In this document: in pieces, positions 25,633 through 36,600 of the stretch | How positions within the stretch are numbered: the first letter of the stretch is position 1 | Layout: each line of letters begins with the position of its first letter | Source: Plecoglossus altivelis | Lineage: Eukaryota > Chordata > Actinopteri > Osmeriformes > Plecoglossidae | Length of the DNA stretch: 64,000 bases | Assembly: GCA_036571765.1 (NCBI GenBank) | Contig: BROE01000009.1 | Span: 7,937,795 to 8,001,794 of the forward strand | Direction of reading: 5' to 3' | Made by a program: the position numbers and the translations under genes | Notes under the pieces: model-generated | Databases searched by the model: none | What the model was told of the DNA's origin: nothing | The model's input: only the letters and a program-made list of their open reading frames with translations

Positions 25633-26079
25633 ACTTTAGGTTCAGCCCAGTGTTTCTGTATCATGACGGTGGATCAATTGTTACCAAGTTCAATTGCCAT
25701 GGTAACTCATGATGAACACCTTACCTGATCAGGAGCAGGTTTCAATATTGGAGATCTGAGATCAACCGGTATAAAACCACCGTCCATTCTCATTAATTCA
25801 CGACGATAATGGTATCACCATTCTCAAAACTTCCTGTGAAGCTTGGTGCGCAGATAGCGAAGCTGCGCTCAAAATAGCAAGAACATTTAGAGACGGACAA
25901 AACCCTTTTCCCTTCCTTGATGAGTAGGCCTATCTTTATTAAAGTTATAGATTCTCAGCTAAGGCAATTAAGTAACTTTGCCAGCTTCTTGAGACGTATG
26001 TTGCCAATGTGACACATCGACGTATAGTCGAGATATCGCTTGGGTGATGCAGAGAACCTGAGCAATTGTTCATTGTCAT

Positions 26080-26124
<45 letters not shown>

Positions 26125-26126
26125 TC

Positions 26127-26162
<36 letters not shown>

Positions 26163-26163
26163 T

Positions 26164-26194
<31 letters not shown>

Positions 26195-28193
26195 TATATA
26201 TATATAGGATAGTATATAGATATATATGTATATAATATATATATATATATATATAGTATATATACCTGATATATAATATCACTTATATATATATATACTA
26301 TATTATAAATATATATATGATATATATATACTATATAAATATAATATTATAATGCGTTATATATATATATATATATATGTATTAATAGGATATATAATAT
26401 ATAGATATATATTATATATATAGGTATATATAATATATATAGGTATATAGAGATAGCGAGTATATATATATATAGGTTATATATATATATATTATAATGC
26501 GGTACCTAATATATATACGTATATATATATTGGTATATATATATACCAATATCCTACAAAAAGGACTGACGATGGCAATTCAGCCGTGTACTCGTTGGCC
26601 TTAGAATATGGCTTTAAATGTAGGCTTATTGCCTACAGCGACTTAACGGTTTGATTTATGTTTTTATTTGTTCTCACAATCGTTTGCCACTGCCAGAGTT
26701 ATAATTAAAATAATACAGAAACAAAGGTTTGACATGATGGCATGCACAACTGTAATTATGGTCACATCTTGTGCCTGGGGCATTGACTTCAATCAGTCAT
26801 ACAACTTGCGCATTTGCTATTTTGTGCTAGCGTTCCCTCCTTGATTTGCAGCAGCGACTGAGTTGATTCTTGTCTGTATCATATGTCTGTATTCCTGATG
26901 TTTGTAAGAATATTGTCTGCCCATCCTGTGTAAAATAGGTGGCTCTCGTTTTATCCATGTTTGCAATTGGACAGACGGTGCAAAGACCGCCCCTTTTATG
27001 TGAACGCGCGGGTCTCTAGATTGGAAATACTGAAACTGGTTGCCAGACCGTAGTTCTGAAGGTTAGCGAAGCCGTGTAACTGAAAAAAAAAAACCTAGGG
27101 CACGTTGATCTTGATATGAAGTACAGGCCTCTGGTCAATAAAGTCAATACTGCCCCGTTTTAGTGGCATTGACACATGATAAGCAAAAGCTGTAGCAAGA
27201 AATTGTACTATGATTAGCACTAAAGTCAGGACAGTCCATACGGATCGATATTGCCACACCTTGTATTTCTCACGCTGAGAAGGGATACCTTGTCCCATTA
27301 TATTAAAGGAATGCGTGAGGCGCAGAGATACGGAGGGGAGTTTGCTGCTGAGTTGATAGCTGTCTTGCATTATACAGACTTAAATGCCACCACCAGTCGA
27401 TTTGATACACAAATAATTGAATGTTTGACTCACGTATGTTTGTGTTATGTTTTTGTGCCTATGCCAGGCTAGGTATTACTTTATGAAAATATATGCACTA
27501 GCAATTTGAAGCACTATTCAGGCCATTTTTTATTTGTTTCCTTACAGATCTGCCTTCAGCAACAATGTACGTCTGGCATATGACCTGTTGACCCAGACGG
27601 GCCCCCAGAGATATGGAGAACCACTCTCTGGAGGGCCTGGAGGCCATAGTTCCAATAGGCCAACCGGTGGCGGTGTGCGTGGGGGCCTGTACACCCAAAC
27701 TCTTCAATGTCTGTGCAGCGAAGGTGGAGTCCCTGCCTCCACCTCTTCCCCGCTTCTAAGACGTCTTCACTGCCAGAACCACGAAGCAGTACCTTATGAT
27801 GTGTTCGGGCATGGCGTATTAACGTGTGCTGTGTTTTCGGACTACATACGGCGTGTTCAGCGGTTGTACGCAGAGGTTTGTGGCCCAGCCGAGGGGCCCG
27901 CAGGCCGGGGCCTGTGTCTGGCTGTGCTGGGGACCTTACAGGAAGCGCTGGAGACCTCCCAGGGATGTGACACCTATGCGAATGCTAACACTATGGTCAA
28001 TTCCTACCTGGAAGCTAATGCTAAGGCTAATCGCTGTCTGAAGGCGAGTGCTAAGATCTCGCCTTGCAAGCTTGTGCAGGCCATGGCTGAAGCACACACA
28101 GCTGGAGAGGGATCAGGAATCAACATGGACGCCAAGGAGTTTGAGGATGCTGCAGCAGAGTTGTTCATCAGTCGTGTCAGAGTTATATCATAA
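22080..28193 (+). CDS. tpgs1: Tubulin polyglutamylase complex subunit 1
   Basis: Non-catalytic subunit (PGs1) of the TTLL1 tubulin polyglutamylase complex. It targets the enzyme to axonemal, centriolar and neuronal microtubules, where glutamate side chains are added to tubulin. Two coding exons: 22080-22402 and 27548-28193, joined GT-AG in phase 2, give 322 residues (human about 290). Recognition rests on MAEKRR at the start, FLTQMGVGELLRGALLK and the junction motif ALWHLKLAHHSQR in exon 1. Exon 2 adds SAFSNNVRLAY, CQNHEAVPYDVF and the C-terminal EFEDAAAELFISRV. The ATG at 22080 is preferred over the upstream in-frame one at 22062 because MAEKRR matches the family start. Odd point: residues of about 260-285 form an extra Ala/Asn/Lys-rich stretch with repeated (A/S)NA(K/N) units that is not expected in mammals. 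The 5.1-kb intron is packed with repeats. A poly(A) signal follows at 28388. Confidence 0.95.
22609..22740. repeat. 46-bp tandem repeat next to an imperfect palindrome
   Basis: TTACAGTGTCTGGGCCAG begins at 22637, again at 22683, and in part at 22729, giving a 46-bp period. Just before it, 22609-22642 is a near-perfect palindrome starting CTGTAAGAC and ending GTCTTACAG. It lies in the tpgs1 intron. Confidence 0.85.
24061..24700. repeat. Duplicated block B, copy 2
   Basis: Second copy of block B, inside the tpgs1 intron. It is probably an interspersed repeat of unknown class; no protein frame or terminal repeats were recognised. Confidence 0.93.
25151..25630. repeat. 480-bp tandem duplication, copy 1
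   Basis: Repeats without any difference at 25631-26110, including the terminal (CT)n run. It starts TAACTTTAGGTTCAGC. The sequence just before it (GCCTGTACTACGAA near 25117) resembles the end of a widespread teleost DNA-transposon repeat. Confidence 0.97.
25631..26110. repeat. 480-bp tandem duplication, copy 2
   Basis: Exact second copy of 25151-25630. The junction falls within the (CT)n tract, which suggests either slippage or unequal exchange at the microsatellite, or an assembly artefact. Confidence 0.97.
26080..26555. repeat. (TC)n then long imperfect (TA)n microsatellite
   Basis: A TC run to about 26127 passes directly into more than 400 bases of almost pure TA with scattered G/C interruptions. 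It is strongly self-complementary and a likely site of replication slippage and assembly error. Confidence 0.95.
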
Positions 28194-28387
28194 GTTAACT
28201 ACTGTGTGCATTAGATATTCTTGTCAAATGGTGTACGTGCTTAGATGAATATTCTTTACAGAGTAACACTAATCTACATGCAAGCAGACAGAAATATTAA
28301 GATATTTTCTAAAACAACACTGACAAAAGCCTTTGTTAAATTAGCCTACCTCCATCGCTTGTATAATTTATTTCAATGTGAATCACA

Positions 28388-28393
28388 AATAAA
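28388..28393 (+). terminator. Candidate tpgs1 polyadenylation signal
   Basis: A canonical AATAAA hexamer about 195 bases after the tpgs1 stop codon, the first one on the sense strand. Confidence 0.55.
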
Positions 28394-31212
28394 CCAATCT
28401 GTGAAATACCACCTGTGTGCTTGACTATTAAATTCCTGTTCATATAGAATTCTTCATTGATATATATGATTAACTTATATTCGTATTCGCAAAGGGCAAT
28501 ACTGCCTCTATCAACACAGTGAGATGGCTTGACAACGTCCGCTTGATATACAAGCCCCATTTGCTTGTATGCATCAAAAGCAAAAAAACTTGGAGTACAA
28601 GAAATTAAAACTTACTAAGTTGCAGATGGAGGTGAATAAAATGGAGAAGGATGTATGTATACATTTAAAACAGTACAGAAGGTCATGTTTGAACTTTTTA
28701 AATAACATTTGTCATCACAGCTTGAACAAATGTAATAAATCATCAAATTATATGGCCATAGTACTGCACCTGGGTCATTTTAAACCCTCAAGGAAGAAGG
28801 AAAAAATCTTACACTTAAATTCCCTCTTAAATTAATTAAAAGTATTTTCAGAATGCAAACAAAACCAACACATAATACACTTCAATGACAAGGGCCTTAA
28901 TGCAATGCTACTTATTTAACGATGACATACAGTTTTGGTTAAAAACCTGCTACTGCATTCAATTCTGCAATTGGCTTACCATGGTACAATGTAAAGTAAT
29001 GGTCAATATCTGGGCTTCCGTAACCTGCAACGAAGTTAGCCAATAACTTAATCAGTTTTCAGTGCACCAGGAAACTCATTCATTCATTTTCTACTGCTTA
29101 TTCCTATTAGGGATTACAGTGCCACTTGTTCCCATTAGGGAATAGCCCATCTCAGTGACTGAGCCTTATTCCAGGATGTACCCTGGACTGGGGCTGGCGA
29201 GTCACAGTTAACGCAGAGACAGAAAACCATACATTCTCACATTCATTCACTAGGGACAATTTAGAGTTTCCAATTACCCATCACATGCATGTCTTTGGAT
29301 GGTGGGCGGAAGCTGGAGTGCCCGGAGAGAACCCATGGTAACATGGGGAGGACATAGTGACCACCTAAAGAGATCATGTGATGTTGGTTTTGGTCCAAGA
29401 ATTGAACTCTCAATCTCCTTATTGGGAGGCAAGACCTCTAACCGCACTGCCACCATGCACACCTGGATATTTAGCTAGAAGGTTTTAATTACACTTTCAG
29501 CGTTTCTGTTTACTCCTCTGAAGTTTCAAAATGTTGAAACTTCAGAGGGGCATCCAGGACTTGTTTGCGTTTTGGTTTATCAACACCTTTGATGAAGTTA
29601 AAGAGGCATCTACCCCATTTGTCTACATTGACAATGAAGGACTCATTCTTGAAAGTGTGCTGCCTTATCAGCTTCCTTGAACTTATTTAGTGATGTGGGC
29701 CATTATTGTACTGCTCCAAAATATGTGGGAATGCCTGTAAAACATATGGGATACTATGAACTTCAAAAAAGATAAGATAATATAAAAAATTCTAAATAAT
29801 ATATGGATGTCGATGAGAATGCTGGAAAAAAATTTTGGAGCAAGGGCCTCCCATAGGCATTCAATCTTACTTTGAATTAAGAAATGGTTGCTAAAACTTT
29901 GGTTTGAACTGAATATAGTAAGAACTAATGTTAGGCAAAGATGTTTTTTGTTTTAGGAATAAAACTTTGGAATGATCCCTGATGAATTTAAGTTAATTAA
30001 TACTCTGTCAAATGTTAAAAAGCTCTAAAATATAAAATGATTAATACCTATGAATTTTTATGAATAAAAAGATTTATAGGGAGATGGTAAGGATTTGTTG
30101 TGGAAAAAAGTCTCTAAACATGCCCACTCGGAAGGTGTTGTAAGTTTTCTAGAAGGTATTTAGTTAACTTTATCATCTGCTTTGATCCAAAGGTTCAGGA
30201 GATATCAGACAGACACGCACTGCACCAGTCAGAGATCTATCTGCCTCCATACAAGCTTTGATCAATATACAGTGTATTGACGTCACTTTTCCTGGAGGGG
30301 GTCCCGAATTGCCAGATGTGAATCCAAAATCACCCCAGAATAGCTCTCTTTCTAATACTTTATCCTGTCTCCACTTTAGATAAGGACCTGCCAAGAGTTT
30401 TCAGGAAACCAGTCACCTCCCATAAGGTCCAATTCCTAGAAGTTCCCAATAAGTGCTGTTTAGACACTAAATACTGCCGCTTGCAGTGGGGATGTGCATG
30501 TTCACACAGCCTTTTTTTAGGTCAGGCTGGCCCGACCTGTCATATGGGAAGGCTAATATTCAGATAGGCCCTTGCACAAGGGGAGCTAATGATCAACACC
30601 CTTGAGGAAGAGTGGAGCACACAGCCCTGTCCTGTCCTGGCCTGACACCTCATTCATACACAAATGTTCCATAAAATCCCCATCAAATTCTATAGTATTC
30701 TATAGTATAATATATAGTAAGCATAGAATACTGAAAAATTCTGTAAATAATTTTATGTTTGAATTGTTGAGTTTATGATATTTAGGATGGGCTTCCATAA
30801 GAAAGTTGCTTCAGCCCAATCGTTTTTGGTTGCAATCAATAAAGTTGGAATATGTATTTGTATTTTATTTTTCTGAATATAAACAAATACATATATTTAT
30901 TCATTCATTGATTCATTCACTCAGGTCTGCATTTATTTAGCCGCACAGTCAAGATCTTTTAGAGACACCTGGTGCCTTCTCAGAACGTGTGCAAACTGGT
31001 GGCTGACACATTATTGAACATGTCTTCATTATCAAGTTCAAGTTCAAGTGATATCAAAGATATTCTTCTGTATGTCTCTTATGCAAATATAATTTCTGGC
31101 CTGGACCAAATTGACCACAATCTGCAGTTGTTGCACAGTCAGTATTCTGCCTCTGCGTCCCCTATTTGGCATAGGCTCAAAAATACTAAAATTACAGTGA
31201 AAACACCTTTGA
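28394..31212. other. Repeat-rich spacer without supported genes
   Basis: Contains block C copy 2 (29080-29717) and AT-rich unique DNA. Short open frames here show no splice context or familiar motif. Confidence 0.6.
29080..29717 (-). mobile_element. Block C, copy 2: tRNA-like SINE plus flank
   Basis: Matches 20622-21223 from 29194 onward and extends further left into the usual tail of this teleost repeat (TTCATTTTCTACTGCTTATT near 29087). It lacks about 70 bases present in copy 1 near 20952-21020. At that point it carries a perfect 13-bp inverted repeat (29515-29548). Confidence 0.7.
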
Positions 31213-31440
31213 TCACATCACATACTCTGTGATGACACAATGGTATGCAGTTTGACCACTTAACAATTGCCTTGTCAAAGCTTTACGGGTTTCATTGCGC
31301 AAAGTTCTGATGATTGAGGCCACAATTGACCTTCTGAGGTTTGGTTGGATCAGTGCAGCTGTCTCAGTCATCGTCATGCCTTGATTCATGACATAGTTCA
31401 CAACTTTGCCCCAATTCCACTCATTGCCGGTCAAGTCACT
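31213..31440 (-). mobile_element. IS630/Tc1-like transposase fragment
   Basis: The minus strand encodes a helix-turn-helix-like segment with VNYVMNQGMTMTE, IQPNLRRS and IIRTLRNETR. This pattern is typical of the DNA-binding part of teleost IS630/Tc1-type transposases. Only about 60 residues remain; no DDE catalytic part or terminal repeats were found. Confidence 0.65.
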
Positions 31441-31560
31441 GTGACATATCCATCTGCGTGAGATCGATTTGAGAACAGCCTACTCTTCAAAGATGGAGTC
31501 TCCATTCATTTTTTATGAAAAGTAGAAAGTGGCTCAGTGAAGCGTTCGACCTGTCTTAAG

Positions 31561-31662
31561 CAGAACAGCTCGACTTGTTCCAAGCTCCCAAACTCATGCA
31601 CTCTTACAAAGCAGAACAGCTCGACTTGTTCCAAGCTGCCAAACTCATGCACTGTTACAAAA
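31561..31662. repeat. 51-bp tandem duplication
   Basis: CAGAACAGCTCGACTTGTTC begins at 31561 and again at 31612, each followed by the same sequence with only a couple of base differences. Confidence 0.9.
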
Positions 31663-32587
31663 AGATGTACACGTCATAATTTGTGACATCTGGTTGCGAG
31701 CCTGTTAGCTAAGGCGTTGATGTCAGAATCAGTGGCGGGAAAAGATGCAAGCAAAGTCATTCATTCTGTTGTGGCAATGCTACCGAAGTTCCAGAACTTG
31801 AAGCTGGAGTAAGAACAGTCTTTACTGAGTTTTGTTGGTTGCAATAATATTGTGGCACTGCTCCCCATGGGATTCGGGAAAAGTCTGAATCTCCAGCTCG
31901 CTCTCTTAGTCGTGAGGGAGTTGGCTAAGGCAAATGAGATGCTAAGAGGGTAGTTGTAATCGTCTCCCTGCTTTCTACATTTGAACAGCTGTACAGGATT
32001 GCTAAGCTTCCTGTTTAGATTTGACCATTCTAAGGAAATTCTAATCATCATTAGTGATGTTTTGGGGGGTACAGGTGTGGATCTGGTATATGATTCAGGG
32101 GGATATTTAACTTATCAAGGTAACTACTGCAATAACTATGACGATGATAATGATAACAGTCAATTTAAAGATTCTCGTGATGAACAGGAAACTTAGAACC
32201 TCTTTGAAAACTCGTGCAGGAACATGGTTAGTGTACATATTGTTGTAATTGTGTTGTAATTAGTTCTTTTCTACAAAACTGCAGTTGTCCTAAATAAAAG
32301 AGACCAATCATGTACTTGAAAGACAGCCTGTGAAAAGGTGTTAAGCGTACCTGTGCAAATGGAGAACATTCATCACAAATTATTTAACATGATTTGCAAG
32401 GATAATTAGTGTATATGTTTATTTGTCATTATTGTCAGTACATAATACAGTAAACTATTTAAACAACATTTACGCAAATATTCAAAGTAGACATTCTATG
32501 ATAGAGCTTCAAAAGCTGGACCATTATAAACCAGGCAAGTAACTGATTAAATTGTTACAGCCCACCAGTTTTTTTGGAACGCATCCA
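31663..32587. other. Spacer, nothing recognised
   Basis: Open frames of up to about 95 codons occur on both strands but resemble nothing known and lack supporting splice sites. Confidence 0.5.
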
Positions 32588-32770
32588 TCATTGCCATAAT
32601 TGCTTATCATTTATGCTTGCACGGAATACATTTCTGTCAAAGTTAGACTTTTTGTAGGACTCGTGAAAGAAGGTGAGGGGTCTCTGTCTCTTGTCAGTGG
32701 AATGGTCCCCTGTCTCCATCGTCTCCTTGTTCTTCCACGTCTGAAAAATACCCGTATCGTGCATTAATGT
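32588..32770 (-). CDS. Unrecognised small open frame or terminal exon
   Basis: The minus strand can be read in two ways. One is an ATG (32770) giving a peptide starting MHDTGIFQTW. The other is an exon starting after a good acceptor (TTTTTCAG ending at 32750) that continues WKNKETMETG, TFFHESYKKSNFDRN and ends DKQLWQ-stop at 32588. The Tyr/Lys/Asn/Phe-rich composition looks coding and recalls small axonemal proteins, but no family was recognised. The 5' part may lie on the other side of an intron. No transcript evidence is available here. Confidence 0.35.
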   Translation of the reverse strand, partial: TLMHDTGIFQTWKNKETMETGDHSTDKRQRPLTFFHESYKKSNFDRNVFRASINDKQLWQ

Positions 32771-33109
32771 GGTAGTCACTGCACTGCATGTGCGGCAGAC
32801 CCGTAACGACTACGGCGACGTTTTTTTGAGTGATTAGACCCAGCTTCGACAGTTGACTGTATACATTGTCACTAGCCGTATTGTCAAATATAGATATACA
32901 ATTTACAATTGTTCCTTTAATTCTTAAATTTGACATTCAAACACTCCACTGTTCCAATTCCAATTTATTGTTGTTTATGTAAGTGGCTACATCCCGGCGC
33001 AAGACGTACGTCACGACCAAACGGTTTGATAATGGGAGATCCAGAATGTCTCTGGACAGATTAAATAGTTTTAAACTTAAAGAGAGCATCAGCCTTAACG
33101 GAAACCGTT

Positions 33110-33243
33110 ATGGATAACTCCCAGACTGAGGAAATGAAATGTACGAGTCTGGTAAGGACCAGGCTAACTGATGACATCTACCCGCGCAAAGCAGATCCAA
33201 ATGAACTCTATGCTCTATTAAAGGAGCCCTGCTCTCTAAACAG
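33110..33243 (+). CDS. Unrecognised open frame, possible first exon
   Basis: An ATG at 33110 opens a frame (start MDNSQTEEM, later YPRKADPNELYALLKEP) that reaches an AG|GTATCA donor-like site at 33243/33244. It could also run on to a stop at 33379. The first 45 codons look more protein-like than the rest. It would be divergent from the minus-strand frame at 32588-32770 and convergent with ccdc162, leaving little room for further exons before 33684. Not recognised. Confidence 0.3.
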
Positions 33244-33450
33244 GTATCATATTGCGATATCGCTTTCACAAAAGCCGGGAGCAAATGCCTACATGCGATT
33301 GAAGCTTCTACGGAATAACTGCATCGACCAATTTTGTTATCTGTACCTTGTTTTTCTTTCTTTTTCTTTTTTAATATAGAGAGTTTTGTTGTGTAAAATT
33401 CCTCCATGCAGGTGTTGTAATAAGATGCGTATGTCCCTCTTGGTCACCTT

Positions 33451-33456
33451 TTTATT
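33451..33456 (-). terminator. Candidate ccdc162 polyadenylation signal
   Basis: AATAAA in minus sense about 230 bases past the predicted stop. A second AATAAA overlaps the stop codon itself (33684-33679) and is less likely to be used. Confidence 0.4.
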
Positions 33457-33683
33457 TTCTTCAGTGTTACAATGGATAGGCTATAACTTGTGATGCTATA
33501 TTTGTTACTTAGAGCGATAGTATCAGAGCGATAGAGCGATAGTATTATCTACAATTAGGGAGTATCTGTAAACTATATGTATATAGAGACTACTAAACTA
33601 TGTATATAGAGTGACCCACATGTTTATATAATAGGAATACAACTTAAGATGTAGTTCATACAGTCCCTGATAAGTAAATTTAT

Positions 33684-36600
33684 TTACTGTAAATAATACA
33701 TCCTGTACAAATGTAGATTCTCTAAAGTAATAGAAAAACATAGGGGAAGGATCTTCAAAATACCTGCTGACACAATTCTGAGGCTCGATTGGTTCGGGGC
33801 CAAGGTATACGAGGACTTCTTTCTTTGCCCTGTGGGAAAAGATCCAGAATGATCCTTGCAGAAGAGAATTATGTACTGAGATTAGAATGTATCGGGAATT
33901 TCCTGACAACAAGTCCTCACACACCTGATGTATCTGAGAAGCAGGACAAGGCTGACTCAAAGTCACAAATTTGAGTCTGCAGCTTGTCAACCTGCTGGAA
34001 AGCTTCCTGTTTGAGGCTTCGCTCCACTTGAAGCTGCCTTTTCAACTGCATACAGTACAGGGACAGTTAATAACACCAGTATACCAGCTTATCAAGGCCT
34101 CATTCTGAGACCGCTTACACTGTCCTAAATGCAGTTTGTGTTAGTAGTTGACCCAGCCTGGTGAAGAGATCATACCTGTTGGACCTCCTTGGCGCTGCAT
34201 TGCCTGTAGAGCTGACCCTCGCGGCAGCCCCTGTCCAGCTGCAGGCTGAGAGCCTGGATCTGCTCTTCCCGGTCAAACAACTCCCCTCTCAGCTGCTCCA
34301 CGCTCTGCTGCCTGTAACTGTCCAGCTCTTGCCGGCCTCGTACCTCCTCCGCTGAGCGGTGTCTCACCGCCTGGAGGGCCTCGCTCTGGTACACCAAAGA
34401 TTACATGTGAGTTCACCCAGACCCTTAAACATCTGGAGGTAACTTAAGGAGGGGATTTGAAGCTGGGTTCTTGCAGCCATGTTTTTTCAAGGTTGTATGC
34501 TCAACCACTAAGATATACTCGAGAACCAAGAATAGATCCATTAGATTTAGAGGACCCTATTAAGAACAGTTCATAGTTTCCCTGCTGTAGGGGGTTGTTG
34601 ATGGGAAAACTCCACCTGTTTAGCCAGCATTCTCCTGGTGTGGCTGTTCTCTGTCTGACAGTGTGATATGGCCTTCTTCATGGCCTCCAGCTCCTCCTTC
34701 AGAACAAGCACCTCCTCCTCAGACATCATCTGTACCTTCAAGGCCTCTCTATGGCAAGAAATCTCCCTCTACATTGTATTACAAAAGAAGTTGAATAACA
34801 TAGATGAATGTCAGCCAAGTCCAGAAATTTGTCATGGGGGACAGTTCATCCAATGTACAGTGTAATCCTTAGGCCCTTCCCTCATCCCTTTCCACCAGGG
34901 TTCAAAATGAGGGGTGTCCAAGACCCTCCATAGGGACCCCACTTTTGTAATGTGTTTTTTGGGGTTCCCCATGTTTTCATGTTGTAGGTAGTGGACAGTA
35001 GGGCTTGATATAACACTCAGGAGGAAATTATTGTTCAAAGGTTTCCAATTATAAACATCTTAACATTCTTAACATAAACACATTTTAAAGATATGGATAA
35101 GACAACAAGATAGTATTCAGAATCTTTCCCAATTCAATTTTAGGGGACTTTTAGGTGATTTGAAACCCTGTTTTCCACCACCATCTCTCCTACCTGCTGG
35201 CTTTGCAGAAGCTGAGTGTGTAGTTTCCCCTGGCTTACTACCATCCTCCATCGGCTCAGGGCCCTCAGCTGGTCCAGTAGGCTCCTCAGCTGGCTGTTCT
35301 CCAAGCTCAGCTTATGGATCTCCTGCTTCTGGTCCACCAGAGTCAAAGGCCAGATTTTGTTTTGCACCCCGTAAACCATCGTTGTACTTACTAACCATGC
35401 TGAGGACTATTGTCAATTTAAAGTGTAGATGTGAGTCAGTATTGAGTGTGTTTCGTTATTTCCTCCAATACTGTAGCAGTACAATTTAACCCCTAGGATC
35501 ACAGATGTGTTACTGTACTGCACTCTATTCATTACATTACGGGGATACAGAGAACCTATATACTTTTGCAGAAAATGAATTCTAAGGAGTTACCATTAGA
35601 GTTTACAAGCTCATTACTGAGTTACCATTGCTTAAGTAAGCAGCTGGCCTGTGAAGGTAGTCACCTTGGACTGGGTCAGAGCCAGAGCATGGTCATCTAT
35701 AGTGGAACCATACTTCTTCTTCTGCATCGCGAGGTTCTGAACACCCTCATTCCTCACCTTGTTCACTAGCTCACTCACATCCTGGTCCATCCTCACATGG
35801 TACTCATTAAGCCCAGCCTGGAATCCACAGCAATGATTCTGGTTGTCATGTCAAATGACTTGAGAGAGATTATAAACTTTGACTCAACAGCTGTTACTCA
35901 AGGATTTCCCCTATCAACTTACCCAATGTAATGAAGTACATTAGTCAAAGCAATATGCTCAATTCAATTGTGGACACAGTTATTTGAAGTGATATTCTGA
36001 AATATTATGAATTCAGCTGTGTTGATGCTTTACAGTTTTTCCTCAATTGCTAGAACACAATTTCTGAAACCTTGTTCCATTTTCTGAAAACAATTTAACA
36101 CAACATCTCATCTTCAAGCACTATTCACAAAACTGGTGAATCCTCTTTGAAAATGAAACTCAAGTCAAAACAGATTAACCTGTGTTCAAAATCACTGCTC
36201 TCAAAAAACTAACAATCTAAATGATATACACTGTCAATCAGTTTAATGACTGACCGGTCCTCTATTTTATATTTGATTGTTACTACTTGTGTTTACCAGT
36301 ATGGATGATGAGTGTATTAGAGAGCAGAATGGGTTTTGAGAAAGAGCATGTGTTTTGAGTTTTGCTGAAATGTCAAATTGAGATCTGCAAATTGTTTTTT
36401 ACCATGTGAAATAGTTTAAGGTATTGACGACAGACCACACAATTTGCTAAATGAGTTTAGGCAACTGAGAACTTTGTTCAGCCGATGAGTTTGAGTGTTT
36501 TAGCACTTGAGAAAACGGCACTTTTTCTATTCAAAGACATATCTTCTTTTGAAAAGTGAAGTAACTTTTAAATAATTCCTTGCCCCTGTATTTTGTAAAA

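Noticed and set aside
32588..32936. Assignment of the minus-strand frame to a named axonemal protein such as CFAP68/C11orf1
   Set aside because: The length and Trp/Tyr-rich style are suggestive, but I could not match any motif of that family, so no name is given.
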